Below, piece by piece: positions 26,701 to 35,616 of a DNA stretch of 64,000 bases (within the stretch, counting starts at the first letter, position 1; each line of letters begins with the position of its first letter). The notes under the pieces are model-generated. The model saw nothing but the letters and a program-made list of their open reading frames with translations. It searched no databases and was not told where the DNA came from. The stretch is from NCBI RefSeq assembly GCF_019375475.1, contig NZ_JAHXGQ010000001.1, positions 434,001-498,000 of the forward strand, in the 5' to 3' direction. The stretch comes from Saccharothrix obliqua (lineage in GTDB: Bacteria; Actinomycetota; Actinomycetes; Mycobacteriales; Pseudonocardiaceae). The position numbers were made by a program, and so were the translations under genes.

Positions 26701-27763
26701 CGTCGTGGTGGCGGCGAACCGCTGGGCGGAGATCCGGCCCGCCATGAAGGACCTGCTCGGCACGCGGTTCGAGCTGCGGCTCGGCGACCCGAGCGAGTCC
26801 GACGTGGACCGCAAGGTCGCGATCAACGTGCCCGCCGGGCGGCCGGGCCGCGGCCTGTCGCCGCAGAAGCTGCACTTCCTCACCGCGCTGCCGCGCGTCG
26901 ACGCGTCGTCCGACCCGGAGACCGTCGCGCACGGCGTGCAGGACATGATCGCCAAGGTGTCCGGCGCGTGGCGCGGCAGGCGCGCGCCGCAGGTGCGGCT
27001 GCTGCCGGACCTGTTGCCGCACGCGGAGTTCATGGCGCAGGTGCAGCAGACCAACCCGAACCGGGGCCGGCTGGTGCCGATCGGCGTCAACGAGGACGAG
27101 CTGGCGCCGGTCTACCTGGACTTCGACGCCGACCCGCACTTCATGTGCCTGGCCGACGGCGAGTCCGGCAAGACGAACCTGCTGCGCACCATCGTGCGCG
27201 GGATCATGAACAGCTACACCTCGTCCGAGGCGCTGATCATGCTGGTCGACTACCGCCGCACCATGCTCGGCTTCATCGAGACGGACCACCTGCTCGCGTA
27301 CGCGGTGTCGTCGGCGCAGCTCACCGACATGGTCAAGGACGTGCGGGGCTCGATGAACGGCCGCCTGCCCGGCCCGGACGTCACGCAGGAGCAGCTGAAG
27401 AACCGCTCCTGGTGGAAGGGCCCGGAGCTGTTCGTGGTCGTGGACGACTACGACCTGGTGGCGCCGCAGGGCGCGCAGAACCCGTTGCAGCCGCTGGCGG
27501 AGTTCATCCCGCAGGCGAAGGACGTCGGCCTGCACATCGTGACGGTCCGCCGCATGGGTGGCGCTTCGCGCGCCATGTACGACCCGATCCTGGGCAAGCT
27601 CAAGGAGATCTCGGCCCCGATCCTGGTCGGCTCCGGCTCGAAGGAGGAGGGCGCGATCGTCGGCACCCTCAAGCCGTCGCCGCAGCCGCCCGGTCGCGGC
27701 ACGCTGGTCACCCGCAAGTACGGGCAGCAGCGCATCCAGGCCGCGTGGATCCAGCCCGACTGA
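23762..27763 (+). CDS. eccC: Type VII secretion ATPase EccC (fused EccCa/EccCb)
   Basis: 1333 residues, the motor and substrate receptor of the ESX system. Two membrane helices (about 40-58 and 65-82) precede a DUF domain and three FtsK/SpoIIIE ATPase domains. Walker A motifs: GATGSGKS (484-491), GGPQSGKS (841-848) and DGESGKT (1132-1138). Walker B strands: 'LFICIDEFSEM', 'FLVVDGWMNF' and 'LFVVVDDYDLV'. Only domain 1 has the full catalytic Asp-Glu, as in other EccC proteins where domains 2 and 3 mainly bind substrate signals. A terminator follows 24 nt after the stop. Confidence 0.96.
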   Translation: MSTLQFKRTARLAAPRPPGGEVHLEPPPEVPRVIPGNIMMKAMPAVMIVSSIGMMVLMFSYSNKNPAAMIMPGMMMISTIGMMAGGMGSGKGQKKAEMNEDRKDYLRYLGQMRDRAREAANEQRAEREWVHPDPQALWSLATTRRMWERRQNDPDFCHLRAGRGSQRLATRLVPPQTGPVEELEPIATLALRRFVRAHSLVPDLPISIALRGFAAVGLLGETNAKRGLARALLAQMATFHSPDDLLIAVVTTGRTKAEWEWMKWLPHVQHPTIVDGIGQMRMMAGSLTEVEQMLDDHLRDRQRFTRNAPPPADQPHIVIVIDDGDVTREEQIILEEGLVGVTLLDLSESLGNLTARRGLRLVIEDGKLGARSASGVEWFGSPDWLSAVEAEALARRLAPYRIGGVDAGGSDEDPLSMSNNPPLIEFLGLQGDPMTFDVQQAWRPRPVRDRYRVPFGIGEFGQQVELDIKEAAMEGMGPHGLCIGATGSGKSEFLRTLVLGLLATHSSTTLNMILVDFKGGATFLGLDKAPHVAATITNLAGDLTLVDRMKDAIAGEVARRQEVLAKGNYKNVWDYEKARENGADLDPLPALFICIDEFSEMLTAKPDFIDIFLQIGRVGRSLQMHMLLASQRLEEGKLRGLDTFLSYRIGLKTFSAAESRAAIGVPDAYELPPIPGSGYLGVQGSPLTRFKALYVSGPYRPAGLQVAGPSAVVSSDKRPRFFVPDYIEVPKEPVKPIEPVKQEKKEDSNEPSELEVIVERLVGQGPPAHEVWLPPLNEPPSLDTLLPPLQPTEDRGLTSPGFFSNGKLQVPLGVVDKPFEQRRDLLWADFSGAAGHGAIVGGPQSGKSMMLRTMITSMALTHTAEEVQFYCLDLGGGTLASLEKLPHVGGFASRLDVDKARRMVAELSGLIAERELRFRAQGIDSMVEFRNRKRRGEIRDDDFGDAFLVVDGWMNFRQEFEALEPQVQALAAQGLSYGVHVVVAANRWAEIRPAMKDLLGTRFELRLGDPSESDVDRKVAINVPAGRPGRGLSPQKLHFLTALPRVDASSDPETVAHGVQDMIAKVSGAWRGRRAPQVRLLPDLLPHAEFMAQVQQTNPNRGRLVPIGVNEDELAPVYLDFDADPHFMCLADGESGKTNLLRTIVRGIMNSYTSSEALIMLVDYRRTMLGFIETDHLLAYAVSSAQLTDMVKDVRGSMNGRLPGPDVTQEQLKNRSWWKGPELFVVVDDYDLVAPQGAQNPLQPLAEFIPQAKDVGLHIVTVRRMGGASRAMYDPILGKLKEISAPILVGSGSKEEGAIVGTLKPSPQPPGRGTLVTRKYGQQRIQAAWIQPD

Positions 27764-27787
27764 CCGGGTTCCGCGGCACGACGGGAG

Positions 27788-27811
27788 AAGCCCCGCTCCG
27801 GCGGGGCTTTT
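27788..27811 (+). terminator. Intrinsic terminator after eccC
   Basis: AAGCCCCGC (27788-27796) pairs with GCGGGGCTT (27801-27809) around a TCCG loop, followed by TT. It isolates the secretion motor gene from the SARP regulators. Confidence 0.85.
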
Positions 27812-28258
27812 CCGCGCTGTGGCGGGTGTACCGGGGTCTCGTGCCGCGGCGGGTGGCCGGGGGTTTCGCGTGCCGCGTCGGGGCGGGTTCCCTTGCCGCG
27901 CCGGGCTTCCCCGGGTCGGAGGGGGTGCGGCCGGTTTCCCGGTGGCGTGGACACGGCGCGGAACACGCCGGGCACCGTCCGTAGACTGCGATTCGCGCCG
28001 AGGGGAGGCGGCGACGCGCGCGGCCCGCGCCGCGAGGCTCTCGGCGGGGGAGCGACGAGAACCCCGCGGGCGCGGTGCCCACCACCGCCTACCCCGGTGT
28101 CGCGTGTCGGCCCCCCAGTGCGTCGGCACGCGACACCGGTGGACCGGCTGCCCCCCGTGATCGAGCCGGTCCGGTGGGAGGGCGGCGGTGAACGGTGTCC
28201 ACTCTGCGCAAGTCGGCTCACAGTCGGCTCACAGCGCCCTGACCTGCGGGAGTTGACG
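27812..28258 (+). other. Upstream region of the first SARP gene
   Basis: Some 450 bp without a credible gene. The first part holds degenerate GC-rich repeats of about 23-29 bp built on 'CGGG...GTGCCGCG'. CCGTAGACT (27979-27987) contains a -10-like TAGACT and recurs in front of the second SARP gene (31021-31029). Near the end are two exact 11-bp repeats, listed separately. Confidence 0.5.
28211..28232 (+). promoter_or_regulatory. Two exact 11-bp direct repeats, SARP-type operator
   Basis: AGTCGGCTCAC occurs twice head to tail (28211-28221, 28222-28232), ending 26 nt before the regulator's GTG. SARP proteins bind direct repeats with 11-bp spacing, one per helical turn, near the -35 region, so this could be an autoregulatory site. 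Confidence 0.6.
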
Positions 28259-30991
28259 GTGACGACCGAGTTCCTGGTGCTCGGCCCCCTGGAGGTGCGG
28301 CACGGCGGCGAGCCGGTGCCGGTGCCCGCGGGCAAGGTCCGGGCGCTGCTCGCGGTGCTGCTGTTGCGCGCCAACGAGACCGTGCCCGCCGACGAGCTGG
28401 TGGACGTCCTGTGGGAGGGCGGCGCGCCCAACCCGGACCGCGTGCGGTCCACCCTGCACATGGTGGTGAACCGGCTGCGCCGGGCGCTCGGCGACGCGGC
28501 CGGGGTGCGCACGGTGACCGGCGGCTACCGGCTGGACGTGCCGCCGGGCGCGTTGGACCTGCACCGCTACCGGGACCTGGTGTCGGCGGGCCGGTACCAC
28601 GAGGCGCTGGCGCTGTGGCGTGGCGCGCCGCTGCCGGACGTGCGGTCCGACGCCCTGCACGCCACCGCCGTCGCGCCGCTGCTGGAGGAGCGGCTGGACG
28701 TGCTGGAGCGCCGGGTGGACGCGGACCTGGCGGACGGGTTGGCGGGCGAGCTGGTGGCGGAGCTGCGCGCGCTCACCGGGCGGCACCCGCTGCGGGAGCG
28801 GTTCTGGGGCCAGCTGGTGCTGGCGCTGTACCGGTCCCAGCGGCAGGCCGACGCGCTCGCCGCGTACCGCGAGGTGCGCGCGGTGTTCGTGGCGGAACTG
28901 GGCGTGGAGCCGGGTGCGGCGCTGCGTGAGCTGCACGACCACGTCCTGGTCGCCAACCCGGACCTGGCGCGGCCCGCGCCGCCGCCGGTCGTGGCGCCGA
29001 CCATGCTGCCCGCGCCCAACCCGCACTTCGTCGCCCGCGAGGCGGAACTGGCGGAGCTGACCGGCCTGGTGACGCGGTCGGCGAGCCGGGTGGCGGTGCT
29101 CGGCGGCACGGCGGGTGTCGGCAAGACCACCACCGCCGTGCACTGGGCGCACGCCGTGGCGGACCGGTTCCCGGGCGGCGTGCTGTACGTGAACCTGCGC
29201 GGGTTCGACCCGACCGGCGAGCCGTTGTCGCCCGCCGAGGCGGTCCGTGCGTTCCTGGACGCGTTCGAGGTGCCGCCGGGCACCATCCCGGCCGGGCTGG
29301 AGGGCCAGGTGGCGTTGTACCGGCGCATCCTCGCCGACCGGTCGGCGCTGGTGGTGCTGGACAACGCGCGGGACGCCGAGCAGGTGCGCCCGCTGCTGCC
29401 CGGCGGCGCGCGCTGCTTCGCCGTGGTGACCAGCCGGGACCGGCTGACCGGGCTGGTGGCCAACGAGGGCGCGCACCCGCTGTCGCTGCCGCTGCTGGCG
29501 CCCGACGAGGCGGTGGCGCTGCTGACCCGCCGGCTCGGCGCGGACCGCGTGGCGGCCGACCCCGGCGCGACGGCGGAGCTGGCGCGGCGGTGCGCGGGCC
29601 TGCCGCTGGCGCTGGCCATCGTCGCCGCGCGGGCCGCGGTCAACCCGGGCTTCGCGTTGCGCGCCGTGGCCGACGAACTCGCCGACGAGCGCCTGCGCCT
29701 GGACTACCTGGACGCGGGCGCGCCGGACGCGAACGTGCGCGCGGTGTTCTCCTGGTCGTACCGGTTCGTCGGGCGGGCGGCGGCGCGGATGTTCCGGTTG
29801 ATCGGCCTGAGCCCGGCGGTGGAGACGTCGGTGGCCGCGGCGGCGGCGCTGGCGGGCGTGCCGGACCAGGCGGCGGCGTCCGCGCTGGCCGAGCTGACCC
29901 GCGCGCACCTGCTGTTCGAACCGCACCCCGGCCGGTTCACGACCTACGACCTGCTGCGCCGGTACGCGGCCGAGCTGGCGGAGGCCGAGGACCCCGCGCC
30001 GGAGCGGGACGCCGCCGCGGACCGGCTGCTGAACTGGGCCGTGCGGGTGCTGCACCACGCGAACCGGTGGCTGGTGCACGACCTCACCCCGCTGAAGGTG
30101 CCGCCGGTGGACGGGCTGAGACCCCGGGAGTTCTCCTCCTTCGCCGAGGCGACCGCGTGGCTCGACCTGGAGCACAACAACCTCGTGCTGCTGGCGCGTG
30201 ACGCGTTCCAGCGCGGCCGGTGGCAGTACCCGCCGCCGTTCTGCACGCACATGTGGGCCTACCTGAACCTGCGTTACCTCCAGTCCACCGCGCTGGTGCT
30301 GTGCGAGATGGCGTTGGAGTCCGCGCGCCGGCTCGGCGACCTCGCCGCGCAGTGCGGCACCCTGAACAACTTCGGCGTGGTGAACGGGCGGCTGGGCCGG
30401 TTCGAGGAGGCCATCGGGCACCTCACCGACTCGCTGGCGCTCGCCGAGCGGCTGGAGGACCCGCGCAACACCCGGATCGCGTTGAACAACCTGGGCATGG
30501 CGTACAACGCGGTCGGCCGCGACGACCTGGCGCTGGAGGTGCTGACCAGGGCGCTGGCGATCTGCCGCGCGCAGCCGGAGCCGACCGGCGAGACGTTCCT
30601 GCTGGACACGCTGGCCACCGTGCACCGGGCGCGGGGCGAGCGGGAGCGGGCGATCGGGTGCCTGACCGAGGCGTTGCGCCTCAACCTGGACCGCGACGAC
30701 CGCTACTCGGCGGGCATCAACCTGGCGAACCTCGGCCGCCTGCACCTGGAGGCGGGCAGGCCGACCGCCGCCCTCGACGCGCTGGAGCGGGCGCTGGAGC
30801 ACAGCCGCGCCGTGCACGACCGCCACAACGAGGCCATCGCGCTGGCCCGGCTCGGCGACGTGCTGGCGGGCGGCGGTGAGCGGGACGAGGCACGCGACCA
30901 CTGGCGGGCGGCGTTGGCGATCCTGCGCGAGCTGGACGCGCCGGAGGCCCGCGAGCTGGGCGAGCGGCTGCTGGCCGCGGCCAGGGTGTGA
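28259..30991 (+). CDS. AfsR/SARP-family transcriptional regulator 1 (wHTH-BTAD-NB-ARC-TPR)
   Basis: 910 residues. An OmpR-like winged helix (about 1-95: 'EFLVLGPLEVRHGGEPVPVPAGKVRALLAVLLL') and a BTAD domain (about 100-245) make the SARP unit. An NB-ARC ATPase follows (P-loop 'GTAGVGKTTT' near residue 282; sensor-like 'CRRxxGLPLALA' region near 440), and TPR repeats fill about 690-905. Such proteins activate specialised metabolism or other clusters in response to unknown signals. GTG 28259 has GGGAG upstream. The second regulator, a clear paralogue, lies 86 bp downstream. Confidence 0.9.
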   Translation: MTTEFLVLGPLEVRHGGEPVPVPAGKVRALLAVLLLRANETVPADELVDVLWEGGAPNPDRVRSTLHMVVNRLRRALGDAAGVRTVTGGYRLDVPPGALDLHRYRDLVSAGRYHEALALWRGAPLPDVRSDALHATAVAPLLEERLDVLERRVDADLADGLAGELVAELRALTGRHPLRERFWGQLVLALYRSQRQADALAAYREVRAVFVAELGVEPGAALRELHDHVLVANPDLARPAPPPVVAPTMLPAPNPHFVAREAELAELTGLVTRSASRVAVLGGTAGVGKTTTAVHWAHAVADRFPGGVLYVNLRGFDPTGEPLSPAEAVRAFLDAFEVPPGTIPAGLEGQVALYRRILADRSALVVLDNARDAEQVRPLLPGGARCFAVVTSRDRLTGLVANEGAHPLSLPLLAPDEAVALLTRRLGADRVAADPGATAELARRCAGLPLALAIVAARAAVNPGFALRAVADELADERLRLDYLDAGAPDANVRAVFSWSYRFVGRAAARMFRLIGLSPAVETSVAAAAALAGVPDQAAASALAELTRAHLLFEPHPGRFTTYDLLRRYAAELAEAEDPAPERDAAADRLLNWAVRVLHHANRWLVHDLTPLKVPPVDGLRPREFSSFAEATAWLDLEHNNLVLLARDAFQRGRWQYPPPFCTHMWAYLNLRYLQSTALVLCEMALESARRLGDLAAQCGTLNNFGVVNGRLGRFEEAIGHLTDSLALAERLEDPRNTRIALNNLGMAYNAVGRDDLALEVLTRALAICRAQPEPTGETFLLDTLATVHRARGERERAIGCLTEALRLNLDRDDRYSAGINLANLGRLHLEAGRPTAALDALERALEHSRAVHDRHNEAIALARLGDVLAGGGERDEARDHWRAALAILRELDAPEARELGERLLAAARV

Positions 30992-31077
30992 CGCGGGTCG
31001 GCCGGTCGGCCGGTCTCCGACCGTAGACTCCCGTGCCGCTCCAGGCGTGCGTCCGGTCCGGCGGTGAAGGTGGGGTT

Positions 31078-33828
31078 GTGACCGAGTTCAAGGTCCTCGG
31101 ACCCTTGGAGGTCCGGCACGGCGGCGAGCGGGTGCCGGTGCCCGCCGGGCGGGCGCGGGTGCTGCTCGCCACGCTGCTGCTGCGGGCGAACCGGCCGGTC
31201 TCGGCGGACGCGCTGGTGGAACGCCTGTGGGACGGCAGCCCGCCGAACGCGGCCCGCGCGCGGGCCACGCTGCACATGGTGGTGACCCGGCTGCGGCAGG
31301 CGCTGGGCCCGGCGAACGTGGTGCGCACCGCCACCCACGGCTACCTGGCCGAGGTGCCGCCGGGTGCGCTGGACCTGGACGCGTTCCGGGAGCTGGCGGC
31401 CCGCGGCAGGCCCGCGGAGGCGTTGGCGCTGTGGCGTGGCGACGCGTTGTCCGACGTCCGGTCCGATGCGCTGCACCGCGAGGACGTCGCGCCGCTGGAG
31501 GAGGAGCGGCTGGTCGTGCTGGAGCGGCGGCTGGACGCCGACCTGGCCGCGGGCCGGTCCGCCGAGCTGGTCGGCGAGCTGCGGGCGCTGGTCGACCGCC
31601 ACCCGCTGCGCGAGCGGTTCCGGGGCCACCTCATGCTCGCCCTGTACCGGTCGGGCCGGCAGGCCGAGGCGTTGGCCGCCTACCGGGAGGTGCGTGCCCT
31701 GCTCGCCGACGAGCTGGGCGTCGACCCGGGCCCGGAGCTGGTCGAGCTGCACGCCCGCATCCTCGACCGGGGCACGCCACCCGCCGCCGTGCCGCGTCAG
31801 CTGCCCGCGCGGACACCGCACTTCGTCGGCCGGGACGCCGAGCTGGGCGCGTTGGACGACCTGCCGGGCGCGGGCGGACCGGTGGTGATCTCCGCCATCG
31901 ACGGCGCGGGCGGCATCGGCAAGACGGCGCTGGCCGTGACCTGGGCGCACCGCGTGGCGCACCGGTTCCCGGACGGCCAGCTGTACGTGAACCTGCGCGG
32001 GTTCGACCCGGTGGCCGAGCCGCTGCACCCGGCCGAGGTGGTGCGCGGGTTCCTCACGGCGCTGGGCGTGCCGCCGGAACGCGTGCCGCCCGGCGCGGAC
32101 GAGCAGGCCGCGTTGTACCGGACCACGCTCGCCGGGCGGCGGGTGCTGGTGCTGCTGGACAACGCGCGTGACGTGGACCAGGTCCGGCCGCTGCTGCCCG
32201 GCAGCGCGCGGTGCCTGACCCTGGTGACCAGCCGCAACCGGCTGGCGGGCCTGGTCGCGCGTGAAGGCGCGCGGCCGGTCGTGCTGGGCGTGCTGGCCGA
32301 GCCCGACGCGCGGCGGCTGCTCGCGGGCGTCGTCGGTGCGGACCGGGTGGCCCGCGAACCGGCCGCCGCGACGCGGCTGGTGGAGCTGTGCGCGGGCCTG
32401 CCGCTGGCGCTGGCCGTGGTGGCGGCGCGGGCGGCGGTCGACCCGACCCGCCCGCTGGCCGCCCGGGTCGAGGAGCTGGCGGGCGCACGCCTGCCCGCGT
32501 TGGACGACGATGACCCGTACAGCGACGTGCGTGCCGTCGTGTCGTGGTCGTACCGGGCGTTGTCGGAGGGCGCGGCGCGGGTGTTCCGGCTGGCGAGCCT
32601 GCACCCCGGGCGGACCCTGTCGGCGGCGTCCGCGCGGTCCGCGGCGGGCGTCACCGAGGACGGGGTGCGTGCCGCGCTGGCCGAGCTGGTCGACGCGAAC
32701 CTGCTGGCCGAGGTGGGCCCGGACCGGTACGCCTACCACGACCTGGTCCGCGAGTGGGCCGCCGAGCGGGCGGGTGACGAGGCCGCCGCCGCGCGTCGCC
32801 GCGTCTTCGACCACCTGCTGCACGCGGCGGTCGCCGCGGCGGGGCTGATCGACCCGAGCCGCGGTGCCATGCCCGTGCCGCCCGCACCGCCGGCGGTCGG
32901 CGTCGCGCCCTGGCGACCCGCCGACGCGGCCGCCGCGTGGGAGTGGCTGGACGTCGAGTGCGAAGCGCTCATCGCGACCGTGCGCGTCGCGGTCGACGTC
33001 GGCGCGGACCAGGTGGCGTGGCAGCTCTGCTGGACCATGGCGCAGTTCTTCGACCGGCGCGGCCGGTGGCACGACTGGCTGGGCGTGCAGCGGCTGGCGA
33101 TGACGGCCACCGCGCGGCTGGGCGACGACACCGCGCACGCCGTGACGCAGTTCAACGCCGGGCACGTGCTGGCCCGGGTCGGCGCGCACGGCGAGGCGGC
33201 CGAGGTGATGGGCGAGGCGCTGGCGGCGTACCGGCGTGCGGGCGACCTGGTCGGCCAGGGCAAGGTCAACCGCACGATGGCGTGGGTGCGCGACCTGGAG
33301 GGCCGGTACCCGGAGGCGCTGGAGCACGCCTGGGCGGCCGTCGAGTGCTTCACCGCCGTCGACGACGTGCTGGGCCTCGCCGGCGCGTACAACGCGATCA
33401 GCGTCTACGAGACCCAGCTCGGCGACTACCGGTCCGCGCTCGACCACGCCACCCGCGCGGTGGAGGCGCAACGCGCGGCGGGCCACCGCTACGGGCTCGC
33501 GAACGCCCTCGACACGCTGGGCTACGCGCACCACCACCTCGGCGACCACCGGCGGGCACTGGCGTGCTTCGCCGAGTCGGTGCGGATCTTCCGGGAGGTC
33601 GGCGGCCAGTCGCTGGAGGCGGAGGTGCTGGCCCACCGGGGCGAGGCGGAGGAGGCGCTGGGCGACGTCGTGGCCGCGCGCCGGACGTGGACCGCGGCGC
33701 TGGAGCTGATGGACCGGATGGGGCACGTCAAGGCCGACGAGGTGCGTGCCCGCCTCGCCGCCGCCGGGGACACCGGACCGCGGCGGATACCCTCGCCTGG
33801 CGGCGGTGACGACGGGGGTGACCGATGA
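31078..33828 (+). CDS. AfsR/SARP-family transcriptional regulator 2
   Basis: 916 residues, the same architecture as the preceding gene and very similar in the first 400 residues ('VLGPLEVRHGGERVPVPAGRARVLLATLLLR'), so a tandem duplication. The P-loop 'GAGGIGKTAL' lies near residue 276, with C-terminal TPR-like repeats at about 690-900. GTG 31078 is chosen because the protein starts exactly as its paralogue does. Its TGA overlaps the ATG of the Hsp70-like secretion gene (ATGA), which ties this regulator to the secretion locus at the translation level. Confidence 0.9.
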   Translation: MTEFKVLGPLEVRHGGERVPVPAGRARVLLATLLLRANRPVSADALVERLWDGSPPNAARARATLHMVVTRLRQALGPANVVRTATHGYLAEVPPGALDLDAFRELAARGRPAEALALWRGDALSDVRSDALHREDVAPLEEERLVVLERRLDADLAAGRSAELVGELRALVDRHPLRERFRGHLMLALYRSGRQAEALAAYREVRALLADELGVDPGPELVELHARILDRGTPPAAVPRQLPARTPHFVGRDAELGALDDLPGAGGPVVISAIDGAGGIGKTALAVTWAHRVAHRFPDGQLYVNLRGFDPVAEPLHPAEVVRGFLTALGVPPERVPPGADEQAALYRTTLAGRRVLVLLDNARDVDQVRPLLPGSARCLTLVTSRNRLAGLVAREGARPVVLGVLAEPDARRLLAGVVGADRVAREPAAATRLVELCAGLPLALAVVAARAAVDPTRPLAARVEELAGARLPALDDDDPYSDVRAVVSWSYRALSEGAARVFRLASLHPGRTLSAASARSAAGVTEDGVRAALAELVDANLLAEVGPDRYAYHDLVREWAAERAGDEAAAARRRVFDHLLHAAVAAAGLIDPSRGAMPVPPAPPAVGVAPWRPADAAAAWEWLDVECEALIATVRVAVDVGADQVAWQLCWTMAQFFDRRGRWHDWLGVQRLAMTATARLGDDTAHAVTQFNAGHVLARVGAHGEAAEVMGEALAAYRRAGDLVGQGKVNRTMAWVRDLEGRYPEALEHAWAAVECFTAVDDVLGLAGAYNAISVYETQLGDYRSALDHATRAVEAQRAAGHRYGLANALDTLGYAHHHLGDHRRALACFAESVRIFREVGGQSLEAEVLAHRGEAEEALGDVVAARRTWTAALELMDRMGHVKADEVRARLAAAGDTGPRRIPSPGGGDDGGDR

Positions 33829-35600
33829 GCTTGCGCGTGGCGGTCGACTTCGGCACGTCCAGCACGTGCGTGGCCATCTCGGTCAACGGCCGGGAACCGC
33901 AGGTCGTCGTGGTGGACGGCCAGCCGATCCTGCCCTCCGCCGTGTTCGCCGCCGCCGACGGCGCGTTGTTCGTCGGGCAGGAGGCGGAGCGGCAGGCGGC
34001 GGTCGACCCGTCCCGGTACGAGCCGCACCCGAAGCGCCGCGTCGACGAGGGCGAACTGCTGCTGGGCACCAGCGTGCTGAAGGTCGTGGACGTGGTGCGG
34101 GCCGTGCTCACCCGCGTGGTGGCCGAGGCGCGGCACGTCGCGGGCGGCGTGCCGGTCGACCTGCTGGTGCTCACGCACCCGGCGGACTGGGGCGCGATCC
34201 GCACCAGGGTGCTGCTCGCGGCGGGCCGCGGGCTCGGCCGGGAGCTGCGGCTGGTGCCGGAACCGGTGGCGGCGGCCGTGTTCCACTCGGCGTCGCACGC
34301 CGTGCCCGAGGGCGCGGCGCTGGCCGTGCTGGACCTGGGCGGCGGCACCGTGGACGCGAGCGTGGTGACCCGGCAGGGCGGCGCGTTCCGGGTGCTGGCG
34401 GCCAAGGGCGACCCGACGTTCGGCGGCGCGGACGTCGACCAGGCGTTGCTGGAGCACGTGGGTTCGCTGGTGTCGCCGCGGGACCCGGAGGCGTGGCGGC
34501 AGCTCGTGGAGGGCCGGGAACTGGCCGACCGGCGCAAGCGGCGCGTGCTGCGGCAGGACGTGCGGGGCGCGAAGGAGACGCTGTCCCGCCACTCGTACAC
34601 CGACGTGCCGATGCCGCCGCCGTTCCCGGACGCGCACGTGACCCGGGCCGACCTGGAGCGCCTGGTGGGCGCGCCGCTGAACCGGGCCGTGGAGCTGCTC
34701 GTGGCGGCCGTGCGGGACGCCGGGCTCGACCCCCGCGGCCTGGCCGGGGTGTTCCTGGTCGGCGGCTCCAGCCGCATCCCGCTGGTGGCCCGGCTGGTGC
34801 TGGAGCGGACCGGGGTGGTGCCGACCAGCATCGACCAGCCGGAGACGGTGGTGGCGCGCGGCGCGTTGCGCGCGGTGACCACTGACCCGATGCGCACCGG
34901 CGCGCTGCCCGACCAGGCGGACGTGACGCACCGGGTCACGACCGACCAGACCCGCCGGATCACCCGCCGCATCCAGCCGGACCTGCCGCCGCCGGTCGGT
35001 TTCCCGCACCCCCACCCGCCCCGGACCCGCAACCGCGCGCCGCTCGTCGTCGGCGTGGTGCTCGCGCTGGTCGCGGTGGTGGGTGGAACGGTCGCGTACG
35101 CGCTGGCCGTGCGGGAACGCGGCGACCCCACGTCGCCCGCGACGAGCACGACGCCGAGCGCGGGCAAGACCATCGCCCAGTACGACTACGAGTTCGCCCT
35201 GCCCGCGGGCTGGGAGCAGACCGGCGGCGCCGCCGAGACCCGGCAGGTGTTCATCAAGCCGGTCGACCGGGCCGGGCGCCCGGACGACGTGATCGCGGTG
35301 ACGGAGCAGAAGCTCACCTACGACTCGTCGGCCGACCGCGGTCGGGCGGTCGCCCAGCTGCGTGCCGAGTACGACCGGGGCGGCGGGCGGGAGTTGTCCG
35401 GTTTCGCCGAGAACGCGAACTTCGGCGGCAAGGATGTCGTCTACTACCGGGAGCAGGCCGGCACCGTGACCGTCGACTGGTACGTGTTCTTCCAGCGCGA
35501 CGCGCAGGTGAGCGTGGGCTGCCAGTACCCGGACCCGGGCCAGGACCGGGTCCGCCCGGCGTGCGAGCAGGTGGTGCGCACGCTGACCGTGACGAACTGA
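33825..35600 (+). CDS. Type VII secretion-associated protein, Rv3446c family, with Hsp70-like ATPase domain
   Basis: 591 residues. Residues 1 to about 350 are an Hsp70/actin-type ATPase: phosphate-1 'VAVDFGTSSTC', phosphate-2 'AVLDLGGGTVDAS' and adenosine motif 'VFLVGGSSRIP'. No substrate-binding domain follows. Instead a Pro-rich linker and one membrane helix (about 407-430) lead to an extracytoplasmic domain ('YDYEFALPAGWEQTG...VTVDWYVFFQRDAQVSVGCQYP'). The position beside eccC and before the WXG100 pair is that of Rv3446c in M. tuberculosis ESX-4. The family name is assigned by layout and recall, not by search. Confidence 0.8.
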   Translation: MSLRVAVDFGTSSTCVAISVNGREPQVVVVDGQPILPSAVFAAADGALFVGQEAERQAAVDPSRYEPHPKRRVDEGELLLGTSVLKVVDVVRAVLTRVVAEARHVAGGVPVDLLVLTHPADWGAIRTRVLLAAGRGLGRELRLVPEPVAAAVFHSASHAVPEGAALAVLDLGGGTVDASVVTRQGGAFRVLAAKGDPTFGGADVDQALLEHVGSLVSPRDPEAWRQLVEGRELADRRKRRVLRQDVRGAKETLSRHSYTDVPMPPPFPDAHVTRADLERLVGAPLNRAVELLVAAVRDAGLDPRGLAGVFLVGGSSRIPLVARLVLERTGVVPTSIDQPETVVARGALRAVTTDPMRTGALPDQADVTHRVTTDQTRRITRRIQPDLPPPVGFPHPHPPRTRNRAPLVVGVVLALVAVVGGTVAYALAVRERGDPTSPATSTTPSAGKTIAQYDYEFALPAGWEQTGGAAETRQVFIKPVDRAGRPDDVIAVTEQKLTYDSSADRGRAVAQLRAEYDRGGGRELSGFAENANFGGKDVVYYREQAGTVTVDWYVFFQRDAQVSVGCQYPDPGQDRVRPACEQVVRTLTVTN

Positions 35601-35616
35601 CTTGGGTGGGTGGCAG

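Noticed and set aside
23510-28129. A 1539-codon open frame on the minus strand
   Set aside because: It mirrors eccC on the opposite strand; the protein is Arg/His/Gln-rich low-complexity, as expected of a GC-rich shadow frame, and has no recognisable domain.
28229-33726. Long minus-strand frames over the two SARP genes
   Set aside because: Antisense to clear AfsR-type proteins; no family motifs.
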